DNA of 64,000 nt. Origin: Herpetosiphon gulosus (GTDB taxonomy: Bacteria; Chloroflexota; Chloroflexia; Chloroflexales; Herpetosiphonaceae). The stretch covers positions 299,544-363,543 of the forward strand of contig NZ_BAABRU010000006.1 of assembly GCF_039545135.1 (NCBI RefSeq), written 5' to 3'. The notes beneath the pieces were generated by a model. The model made no database searches and had not been told where the DNA came from. It saw only the letters and a list, made by a program, of their open reading frames with translations. This document shows positions 52,205-59,206 of the stretch, in pieces (position 1 is the first letter of the stretch; each line of letters begins with the position of its first letter). Made by a program: the position numbers and the translations under genes.

Positions 52205-52436
52205 TGTGCTACCTCCATTAAGCACGATCAAACACTGCTAGCTTACCTCATATCTATACCATTTTGAATCCTCTTCTGTAATGTTTTAGAGAAGTCTGTA
52301 GCTCCTCTACAGGATTCTCTGTACTTTATTAGAGACTATTTGCTCAATCTTCTTCAACTACCCTCCAGTGCCTTCCATTTACTAAACTGCTAGGCTAGAA
52401 GTATCTATTCCTGGCATCGAAAGGAGGTATTGATTG

Positions 52437-52625
52437 ATGACATGTTTGGTGGGGCTGTTGCTGCTTTTGGGGCTGGCAAGCATCCTGGTGCTGATTGCGC
52501 TACCCAATGGTCGGCGCTTGGAAATGTTGCAATGGTCGGTACGTGGGTGTTTGGTTGTCGTGGTCAGTTTGCTGGGCCTGAGTTGTTTTCTTGGCAGCCT
52601 GTTGCTGTTGTTGAGGGCACGATGA
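52437..52625 (+). CDS. Small two-helix membrane protein, first gene of the RT-cas operon
   Basis: A 62-residue protein of two membrane helices (LVGLLLLLGLASILVLIAL and VVVVSLLGLSCFLGSLLLLL) joined by the basic loop PNGRRLEMLQWSVRG. AAGGAGG stands 9 nt before ATG 52437. Its stop overlaps the RNase H start (ATGA), so translation is coupled. The competing longer frame of this region (52430-) is better explained as this gene plus RNase H from its own ATG. No homologue recognised. Confidence 0.7.
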   Translation: MTCLVGLLLLLGLASILVLIALPNGRRLEMLQWSVRGCLVVVVSLLGLSCFLGSLLLLLRAR

Positions 52626-53071
52626 AGATTTGGCTGCAAATTGATGCCACTCCCGGTAATTTAGCTGGGCGGGCTGGCTTAGGCTTGGTCATTCGCCAAA
52701 ACGATGGGGCGATTTTGCGCTGGGCAATGCAGCAAGCTCGTGCCGACACCAATAACATAGCGGAATATCAAGCTTTAGTTCATGGGTTGCGTTTGGTGCA
52801 ACGCTATTACCCCCAAGCCCATGTCATTTGCCTGACCGATAGTTTGTTGATTGTTGATCATCTGGCTGGACGGTGTGCTGTGCGCACGCCGCACTTACAC
52901 CCGTTGCATAGCCAAGCTTGCCAATTAATCAGTCGTTGTGTGAGTTTTCGCGTCGTGCATATTCGGCGAGCCTACAATCGCCTCGCCGATGCCCTCGCTT
53001 GGGAGGCACTCAGCGGAACCAAGGCCTTGGTGCAATGGGTCAATACAACACAGGAGCATCTGCATGAGTAG
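52622..53071 (+). CDS. Ribonuclease HI-like protein
   Basis: A 149-residue RNase HI fold with the full DEDD set: Asp8 (LQIDATPG), Glu48 (NNIAEYQAL), Asp73 (CLTDSLLIVDHL) and Asp123 (NRLADALA). It should cut RNA in RNA:DNA hybrids. It is coupled upstream to the membrane peptide and overlaps the SPFH gene by 8 bp. Its place four genes before a reverse transcriptase and cas1 suggests that it removes RNA from cDNA made during spacer capture. Confidence 0.9.
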   Translation: MKIWLQIDATPGNLAGRAGLGLVIRQNDGAILRWAMQQARADTNNIAEYQALVHGLRLVQRYYPQAHVICLTDSLLIVDHLAGRCAVRTPHLHPLHSQACQLISRCVSFRVVHIRRAYNRLADALAWEALSGTKALVQWVNTTQEHLHE

Positions 53072-54488
53072 TTTGGAACAGCATGTTGATACCTTACTTG
53101 AGGATGGCGCGGCATTATTAAATGGCAACCCGAGCCAAAAACTCATCCAACAATTAACGTTTAATGGGTTAGCCACTCCGCCACAACTAATTGCTCGTCG
53201 ATTTTTGGGTAAGTTGGTTGATGTTTTAGTACCGCCAGCTTTTACGGCGATTCTGAGTGGTCCGCAAGGGTTGCGGCGTTGCCTAACCAGCGGTAGCTAC
53301 AATCTTTGGGATATTCCGCGTGGGCCAGTAATGGTGCAATGGGTTTCGATGAGCCGCATGCGCCGCGAAATTGGGCCAATCGAAGGTTGGAGCGCCGATA
53401 AATGGCGTGTTCGCTTTACGGTCGTCGTCGATTTCGAGGTCTGCGATCCCTCTCTGATTGCGACTCATCAAGCCCCACTCATCGTGCTCGAAGATGTGGT
53501 GCGGAGCGCTGCAATGCAGCAATTCGAGCGCATGAGCCACGAAGCGTTGACGGGCTATGATCCCGAGATTGGCGGGATTGATCGGCCTGCCTTGCGCATG
53601 TTTGAGCAATTGAGCCAAGAACCAGCTTTGGCTGGCCTGACCCTGATTCGCTTGCAGATTCTTGATCGAGCTGGCGATCTGCGACGCATTGAGGCGGCAA
53701 CCGAAACTGCCGTTGCCATTGCCCAGCTTGAGGAAGCAACCCGTTTGCAACGTGCCGAAGATCAAGCAGCCTTATTGACGATTGATGGGCAGGTGCTGCG
53801 CCAATCGGCGGAAGCAGCCTTGCGCATGGCCGCGACAATTGATGAAGGCCGCGAACAGCTTGCCCGCCATGATATTGCCGCCCAACGCCATGCGCTCGAT
53901 GCCCAATTGCATGTGCTCGAAGCTAATATGCGGGCACAGGTGGCCGAAATTGCCCGCGAGGAGCAAGCTTGGCAACATGAGCAACAACGCCTGATGCTGG
54001 AATGGCAAAGCCAAATTCAAGCCCAACAAAACGAGCAAACCCACGATCAGCAATATCAAATGTTGGATCTTCAACATCGGTTTGAGGCCTTGCATGCTGA
54101 ACGCGCTCATGAAGTTGAAGAACGTCGCCACCAACGCGAGCGTGAGTTGCGAGCCATGCAACAGCGCCACGAACAGGTATTAATCAATCAGCGTGAACGG
54201 CTCGAACATTGGCGTTCACAGCATGAACGATCACTCCAACTAAACCAACAGCAACATCAAGAGCAATTGGCCTTGATTCAGGGCACAACCACGATTGCTA
54301 GCCAAGCAGCTGGCTATATGGCTCAATTTGGGATGCCAAGCCGTCGCATCGGCAGCAACGATTTGGCCCATGATCCAACCTTAATTGCTGGTGAGGGCTT
54401 GCGCAGTTTGCGTATGCTCCAAGAGCAATTACAACCCCAAATCACTGAGCAAGCCGCCCCAAGCGAGGCCAGCGATGCTAGCCATTGA
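53064..54488 (+). CDS. SPFH/Band-7-like coiled-coil protein
   Basis: A 474-residue protein. Residues about 45-250 resemble an SPFH/prohibitin domain (ADKWRVRFTVVVDFEVCDPS, EDVVRSAAMQQFERMSHEAL, LAGLTLIRLQILDRAGDLRR). Residues 255-425 form a long Gln/Glu/Arg-rich coiled coil. The C-terminus is short and disordered. There is no membrane helix, although SPFH proteins often bind membranes by other means. It overlaps both neighbours (8 and 14 bp), so it belongs to the RT-cas operon, probably as a scaffold. Confidence 0.75.
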   Translation: MSSLEQHVDTLLEDGAALLNGNPSQKLIQQLTFNGLATPPQLIARRFLGKLVDVLVPPAFTAILSGPQGLRRCLTSGSYNLWDIPRGPVMVQWVSMSRMRREIGPIEGWSADKWRVRFTVVVDFEVCDPSLIATHQAPLIVLEDVVRSAAMQQFERMSHEALTGYDPEIGGIDRPALRMFEQLSQEPALAGLTLIRLQILDRAGDLRRIEAATETAVAIAQLEEATRLQRAEDQAALLTIDGQVLRQSAEAALRMAATIDEGREQLARHDIAAQRHALDAQLHVLEANMRAQVAEIAREEQAWQHEQQRLMLEWQSQIQAQQNEQTHDQQYQMLDLQHRFEALHAERAHEVEERRHQRERELRAMQQRHEQVLINQRERLEHWRSQHERSLQLNQQQHQEQLALIQGTTTIASQAAGYMAQFGMPSRRIGSNDLAHDPTLIAGEGLRSLRMLQEQLQPQITEQAAPSEASDASH

Positions 54489-55467
54489 TTGCCAAGCAAC
54501 CCGCTTGAATCTGCCAGCGCTTTGGACTCCTGCCCATGGCTTGTTGTTTGAGCAACGGGCAGTCTCTGTGGCACGCTGGGTGTTGCCAATTCAGGCCTTG
54601 CCGCCGACCAACGGACTGCCACGCTGCATTCATCAACAATGGTTGCGCTGGTTGGCAGGCTGGCATGGCTTGCCCGATGCCGCTAACACCCGTTTGCAAT
54701 TGCGAATTTGGCGACATGCCCATGGGTTGAGTTTGAGCTATGTGGGCATGGTTTGGCATGAACAGGCCAGTATTGCCATGCAGATTGCCCAAACTGCTGC
54801 CCGTTGGATGCATGCGTTATTGCCAACCGGCTATGCCTGCCAAGTGATCGAGCAGCATGAGCAATTAATTGACCAGTTGCAGGATCAATGGCTGCGCAGT
54901 TTGCCCTATCAAGCCTTTGTGCGCTTGCAACATCAGGCTATCGTGGCTCAACCTTTCGTTTCGGCCTACCCGAGCCATGCCTGGCAAGCCAGTTTGCGAG
55001 CCTTGTGGGCCAGCGCTAGCCCCAGCCTGATCTGCCTCACTGTTCAGCCAACCCAACTCTACCCCGAGGAACGAGCCGAACTTCAGCGCCAGTCTGACCA
55101 ACCAGCAGCCCAACTGGCCCAACGCTGGCAGCATTGTTGGCAGCGGAGCTTGTTGGTTTGTAGTACAGATCCGTTGTTGCTGGTGGCAGGGTTGCAAGCC
55201 GACCACGCACCGAGCTCACAACAACAATTACTTGATATTTGTTTGCCGCAGGCCGAAGAGCATGCTGCTGCTTTGGCCGAGGTTTGCTGGGGCAATTGTG
55301 AGCCATGGGCCACAACTGATTGGGCTTATCAACGTTTGGCTCAATTGATTGCCAACGAACAACTGATGACCTGGCTCAGCTTGCCCGATTTAAGCCCCAA
55401 CGAACGCCAAACCTATCAAATTTCCAGCACGAACCCTATGGAGGAAGCCTATGCAGCCACGTTATGA
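54475..55467 (+). CDS. Unknown protein of the RT-cas operon
   Basis: A 330-residue protein rich in Trp, Gln and His, with no signal, membrane segment or known motif. Segments such as LPTGYACQVIEQHEQLIDQL, WQASLRALWASASPSLICLT and ELQRQSDQPAAQLAQRWQHC suggest an alpha-beta fold. It begins 14 bp before the end of the SPFH gene and overlaps the RT gene by 17 bp. The firm coupling indicates a function in the same pathway. Without a recognisable family nothing more can be said. Confidence 0.6.
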   Translation: MLAIDCQATRLNLPALWTPAHGLLFEQRAVSVARWVLPIQALPPTNGLPRCIHQQWLRWLAGWHGLPDAANTRLQLRIWRHAHGLSLSYVGMVWHEQASIAMQIAQTAARWMHALLPTGYACQVIEQHEQLIDQLQDQWLRSLPYQAFVRLQHQAIVAQPFVSAYPSHAWQASLRALWASASPSLICLTVQPTQLYPEERAELQRQSDQPAAQLAQRWQHCWQRSLLVCSTDPLLLVAGLQADHAPSSQQQLLDICLPQAEEHAAALAEVCWGNCEPWATTDWAYQRLAQLIANEQLMTWLSLPDLSPNERQTYQISSTNPMEEAYAATL

Positions 55468-56749
55468 ATCGGCCATGTTGGCCGAAATTGCCAGCGTCGA
55501 TAATTTAACCCGCGCTTGGAGCCATGTGCGGCGTAATATTCGCATTTCGCAACGCGGGCGTTCGCATGGCCCCGATGCAGTAACAATTTTAGATTTTGAG
55601 GCCGCTTGGGTTGAGCATATGCAACAGTTGGCGATGGAATTGCAAAGCCAAATTTATCGGCCTTTGCCACCACGGCGGCTTTTTTTGGATAAACGTGATG
55701 GTGGTAAACGCAGCATTGCGATTCTGGCCGTGCGCGACCGGATTGCCCAACGGGCGGTGTTGCAAATTCTTGAGCCAGAAATCGAGCCAACCTTTTTGGA
55801 TTGTTCCTATGGTTTTCGGCCTTACGTTGGTGTGCCGCATGCGCTCACCCGAATCGAACGCTACCGCCAGCAGGGGTTGCAATGGGTTGCCCACGCCGAT
55901 ATTAGCGATTGTTTTGGCACAATCGATCATCAAATTTTGCTCAGTCAATTGCATCAACGGATTAGCGATCGCGCCGTCGTCGAATTAATTAGCCAGTGGC
56001 TGAGCGTTGGCGTGATGGAGGATGCTGCAACCACCGAGGCCAGTAATTGGTGGGATGACGGCGAAGATCTGCTTGAACGCTTGGCAAAACATGGCGAAGA
56101 TTTGCTCTGGCCAAATCAGGTGGGCTACCCCCAAGCTAGCTCGACCTATGATCCACAGACCCTAGATTTTGAAGCCAGCCGCACTGATAGTTTGCGCAAA
56201 CGGGCTTTGCAAGGCCTCGCTAGCAACGCCGCCTTGTGGGGCATAACCCATAGCAAACGGGTTATTAGTGGCTTGCGTAGTTTGGCTCCGTTATTAAAAC
56301 AAGTGCCTGGTGGCGGCCTGACATGGGGTGCTGCCGGAATCGCAACCTTAGCCTTGATTCCGCTGAGCCAACGTTTGTTGCGCCAGCGTGAACGCGGCAC
56401 GCTCCAAGGTGGGGCAATTTCACCGATGCTCGCCAATATCTACCTCGATTCCTTTGATCGGGCGATGACTGAGCGTGGCCATATTTTGGTGCGCTTTGCT
56501 GATGATTTTGTGCTGCTCGGGGCGCATCAAGCAGCGGTTGAGCAAGCCCTTGCCGATGCAACCAATGTGCTCAAACGCCTACGCCTCGCCACCAAAGAGA
56601 GTAAAACCGGCGTGCAGCATTTCAACGATGGTCTGACTTTCCTTGGGCATCGCTTCGCCGTTCAACCCCAAGCTGAAGCCGAACGTTGGTCAAGCTTCGA
56701 AGCTGCTGAGCGGGCGATTAAAGAGCGATTACGCAAACCTCGTAAATAA
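55451..56749 (+). CDS. Reverse transcriptase (group II-intron-like, CRISPR-associated)
   Basis: A 432-residue RT without Cas1 fusion. Fingers: PLPPRRLFLDKRDGGKRSIA, VRDRIAQRAVLQILEPEIEP and DCSYGFRPYVGVPHAL. Palm: motif A VAHADISDCFGTIDH (Asp150), QGGAISPMLANIYLD (319-333) and motif C RFADDFVLL with FADD (Asp351, Asp352). Between motif A and QGG lies a non-typical insertion of about 100 residues (186-312), with an acidic part and a hydrophobic GGGLTWGAAGIATLALIPL. There is no HNH/endonuclease domain, so it is not an intron protein. GGAGG lies before the ATG. Confidence 0.92.
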   Translation: MQPRYESAMLAEIASVDNLTRAWSHVRRNIRISQRGRSHGPDAVTILDFEAAWVEHMQQLAMELQSQIYRPLPPRRLFLDKRDGGKRSIAILAVRDRIAQRAVLQILEPEIEPTFLDCSYGFRPYVGVPHALTRIERYRQQGLQWVAHADISDCFGTIDHQILLSQLHQRISDRAVVELISQWLSVGVMEDAATTEASNWWDDGEDLLERLAKHGEDLLWPNQVGYPQASSTYDPQTLDFEASRTDSLRKRALQGLASNAALWGITHSKRVISGLRSLAPLLKQVPGGGLTWGAAGIATLALIPLSQRLLRQRERGTLQGGAISPMLANIYLDSFDRAMTERGHILVRFADDFVLLGAHQAAVEQALADATNVLKRLRLATKESKTGVQHFNDGLTFLGHRFAVQPQAEAERWSSFEAAERAIKERLRKPRK

Positions 56750-56769
56750 GCCAATTAAGGAGTGTGATG

Positions 56770-57570
56770 ATGAACCTGTATCTTGTGCCACTGGCCGATA
56801 TTGAAGCCAGCGTTGAAGCTGAATTGATGCCTGCCCGTTTAGCCGAATTAGCCGCGATTCCAAACCTAACCCTGGAGGTAATCGCTGCCTTGCCCAACCC
56901 GATTGTGCTTGATCGCCGCCCCCATGACAAGCTGGAAATTATGAATGGCCGTCATCGAATTTATTATGCCCGCCAAGCCAATTTGGTTGCTGTGCCCGCT
57001 CAATGCTTGTGGTTGCCGACGGATGATCTGCGGCTACCAGATTACCCACGCTATCAACCGCCAACCGAGATCGAACCAGCAAGTGAGCAAGTTGCGCCAA
57101 TGATGAGTGCGCCAACGATTCCAATCAATCAGCCTAGCGCCGCTGAGCCTGATGCGGCAACCTCGCATGGTTTACCTGTACGCCCGAGTATTCCACGACA
57201 TTGGCTAATTGGTGGCTTGGTAGGCACTGGTTTGTTGATCTTGGTTATTTGGTGGCTCCAGCAGGGGCGCTATCCTTCCAGTGCCCAAGCGCGGGCAATG
57301 CTCGATGAATATCATTTGGTGCGCAAAGGCATCGTACAGGTCGAAGATTTTAGCATCGTTGAGGCGGTTGGACTGGAGCGCTTTGGCACGGAATATTATC
57401 TGGTCACCTTTGAGGCCGATTTTGTCTATCAACAGGCGACTGGCGTTGGCTTTCTCGATTATGGCAACGAGGTTGGCGATGTTGAACATGTCGAGGGTGA
57501 GATTTATTTTGAGCAAACCAGCGATGGTTGGAAAGGCAAAACTGGCTCGATCAATCGCACTGACTATTAA
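56770..57570 (+). CDS. ParB-like protein with a single membrane helix
   Basis: A 266-residue protein. Residues 1-95 look like a ParB N-terminal domain (LYLVPLADIEASVEAELMPA, IVLDRRPHDKLEIMNGRHRI); GRHRIYYARQA is the ParB GxHR nucleotide-binding box. A Pro-rich linker, one helix at 145-164 (WLIGGLVGTGLLILVIWWL) and an outer beta-rich domain of about 95 residues follow. GTG 56764, ATG 56767 and ATG 56770 compete; AAGGAG fits the last best. It lies 20 bp after RT and 14 bp before cas1, so it probably tethers the module to the membrane. Confidence 0.7.
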   Translation: MNLYLVPLADIEASVEAELMPARLAELAAIPNLTLEVIAALPNPIVLDRRPHDKLEIMNGRHRIYYARQANLVAVPAQCLWLPTDDLRLPDYPRYQPPTEIEPASEQVAPMMSAPTIPINQPSAAEPDAATSHGLPVRPSIPRHWLIGGLVGTGLLILVIWWLQQGRYPSSAQARAMLDEYHLVRKGIVQVEDFSIVEAVGLERFGTEYYLVTFEADFVYQQATGVGFLDYGNEVGDVEHVEGEIYFEQTSDGWKGKTGSINRTDY

Positions 57571-57584
57571 AAGGACCATCAGTT

Positions 57585-58586
57585 ATGCCAACTCTCTATT
57601 TAAATGAGCAAGGCACTCGCTTGGGCAAAAAAGATGAGCGTTTGATCATCCTGCGTGGCCAAGAGCTGATCAACGATATTCCAGTGATCAAAGTTGATCG
57701 GGTGATTGTGATGGGCCAAGGGGTGCAGGTATCGCATGCAGCAATTGTGTTTCTGGCTCAACGTGGAATTCCCTTAATTTTCACTTCTCAATCAGGCGGC
57801 TCACAGAAGGCCATGGTTTCGGCGGGCTTGGGCAATAATGCCGCCTTGCGCCTCGCCCAATGCCGAATTGTCGATAACCCAAATTTAGCGGTTCCCTTGG
57901 TGCAGGCGATTGTGGTGGGCAAAGTTGCCAATCAAATTCAGCTCCTAGAGCGTTATGGCAGCAATTGGGGTGGTATGGGGGTGCGTGCCAAGCAAACCAT
58001 GCAGCATGTCATTCAACAAACGCAACGCATGCCCGATATTGACCAATTGCGTGGCCTCGAAGGAGCTGGGGCAGCGGCCTATTGGGGCGCATGGAGCGCT
58101 GTTTTCAAAACTGCCTGGGGTTTTGCGGGCCGCGCTTATCGCCCAACCCCCGATCCGTTGAATGCCCTGTTGAGTTTTGGCTACACGCTGCTACTCAACG
58201 ATTTGATGACGGCGGTGCAATCGCTGAGCTTCGACCCCTACTTAGGAATCTTTCACACGGTGCAATTTGGGCGACCCTCGTTGGCGCTCGATCTCGAAGA
58301 GGAATTTCGGCCCTGTATCGTTGATCGGATGGTGTTGGATGTGCTTGATGCTGGCTTGTTGCAAATCAGCGATTTCAGCCGCACTGAAAAAGGCTTTTTG
58401 CTCAACGATCGTGCCCGTAAAACCTTTATTCAAGCCTATGAACAACGTATGCAAACCCCGATTCGCTATCCCGCTACTGGCAATAACGAACCACTACGGC
58501 GGGTACTTTTGCTGCAAACTCAGCATTTAGCCCGGGTTTTGCAAGGCGAAGAGCCTCGCTATCAGCCCTACTATTGGAGTGATTGA
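57585..58586 (+). CDS. cas1: CRISPR-associated integrase Cas1
   Basis: A 333-residue Cas1 of type III/I-like form. The N-terminal beta domain is MPTLYLNEQGTRLGKKDERL. The catalytic Glu159 is in LRGLEGAGAAAYWGAW, His224 is in GIFHTVQFGRPSLALDL, and acidic residues D236/E239-240 lie in LALDLEEEFRP. It inserts new spacers with Cas2. It is the last gene of the tight operon starting at 52437; a palindromic element then separates it from cas2. Confidence 0.97.
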   Translation: MPTLYLNEQGTRLGKKDERLIILRGQELINDIPVIKVDRVIVMGQGVQVSHAAIVFLAQRGIPLIFTSQSGGSQKAMVSAGLGNNAALRLAQCRIVDNPNLAVPLVQAIVVGKVANQIQLLERYGSNWGGMGVRAKQTMQHVIQQTQRMPDIDQLRGLEGAGAAAYWGAWSAVFKTAWGFAGRAYRPTPDPLNALLSFGYTLLLNDLMTAVQSLSFDPYLGIFHTVQFGRPSLALDLEEEFRPCIVDRMVLDVLDAGLLQISDFSRTEKGFLLNDRARKTFIQAYEQRMQTPIRYPATGNNEPLRRVLLLQTQHLARVLQGEEPRYQPYYWSD

Positions 58587-58594
58587 GCATATCG

Positions 58595-58850
58595 TTAACA
58601 CCCCTAACCCCCGACCCCTCGCCCACTGCGGCGGGCGAGGGGAGCTAGCAATCCAAGGGTGGTTTCCACTGCGAACCACCAATGCTCTGGTTCATCGGTG
58701 GATGCCTGTTCACCACCACATGTCCTTGAGGGGGTGCAGGGGGATTAAAGCCCCTTGCGTCTCCCGCCTTGAGGCAGGACGGAAGGGTGGTGATCAATGG
58801 ATTATTAAAAACCTCCCATTAAAAGGCGAGGGCTAAGGGGTGAGGGATCG
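58595..58850. repeat. Palindromic element, CCCACTGCGGCGGGCG family, enlarged copy 3, between cas1 and cas2
   Basis: Outer arms CCCCTAACCCCCGACCCCTC and its inverted GGCGAGGGCTAAGGGGTGAG correspond to the ends of copies 1 and 2. The internal CCCACTGCGGCGGGCGAGGG is shared. An extra 150 bp (58645-58830) with smaller inverted segments (GGTGGTTTCCACTGCGAACC; GGTGGATGCCTGTTCACCAC) makes it longer. No gene is present in the 341-bp gap. Confidence 0.65.
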
Positions 58851-58927
58851 CACTGAACCAAAATCAACTATCCAAATTACCGTTGAACAATATAACTAAG
58901 TTATCGTGATCAGCACGAGGATCAACT

Positions 58928-59206
58928 ATGTTCATCTTAATTAGTTACGATATTCCCCACGATAAACGACGGAGCAAAATCGCCAAAACCCTTGAGAATT
59001 TTGGCAAGCGCGTGCAATATAGCGTGTTTGAATGCCAACTGACCGATAGCCAATTGGCTGATGTGCGTAACCGTCTGACCGCGCTGGTTGTGCCCAACGA
59101 AGATAGCATCCGCTTTTATTCGTTGCCCAAGGATGCAGTGACCGCGATTTTAATTCTTGGGCATGGGGTTGTAACCCAAGACCCAATCTTCTATTGGACT
59201 GATTAG
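58928..59206 (+). CDS. cas2: CRISPR-associated protein Cas2
   Basis: A 92-residue ferredoxin-fold protein. MFILISYDIPHDKRRSKIAK contains the conserved Asp8. VQYSVFECQLTDSQLADVRN and DSIRFYSLPKDAV are typical. It dimerises and bridges Cas1 dimers in the integration complex. It overlaps the convergent WYL gene by 4 bp. It is separated from cas1 by a repeat element and may be transcribed from a local promoter. Confidence 0.96.
   Translation: MFILISYDIPHDKRRSKIAKTLENFGKRVQYSVFECQLTDSQLADVRNRLTALVVPNEDSIRFYSLPKDAVTAILILGHGVVTQDPIFYWTD

Noticed and set aside
52430..53071. A single 213-aa RNase H with N-terminal extension
   Set aside because: The first 64 codons in this frame show no motif, while the overlapping frame encodes a clean two-helix membrane protein with AAGGAGG and an ATGA junction at the RNase H ATG.
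55451..56749. RT as part of a group II intron
   Set aside because: No maturase or endonuclease domain and no intron RNA structure around the gene; it overlaps coding genes at its 5' end.
57281..57607. 108-codon frame overlapping the ParB-TM gene and the cas1 start
   Set aside because: It is an alternate frame of a gene with clear domain structure and has no ribosome site.
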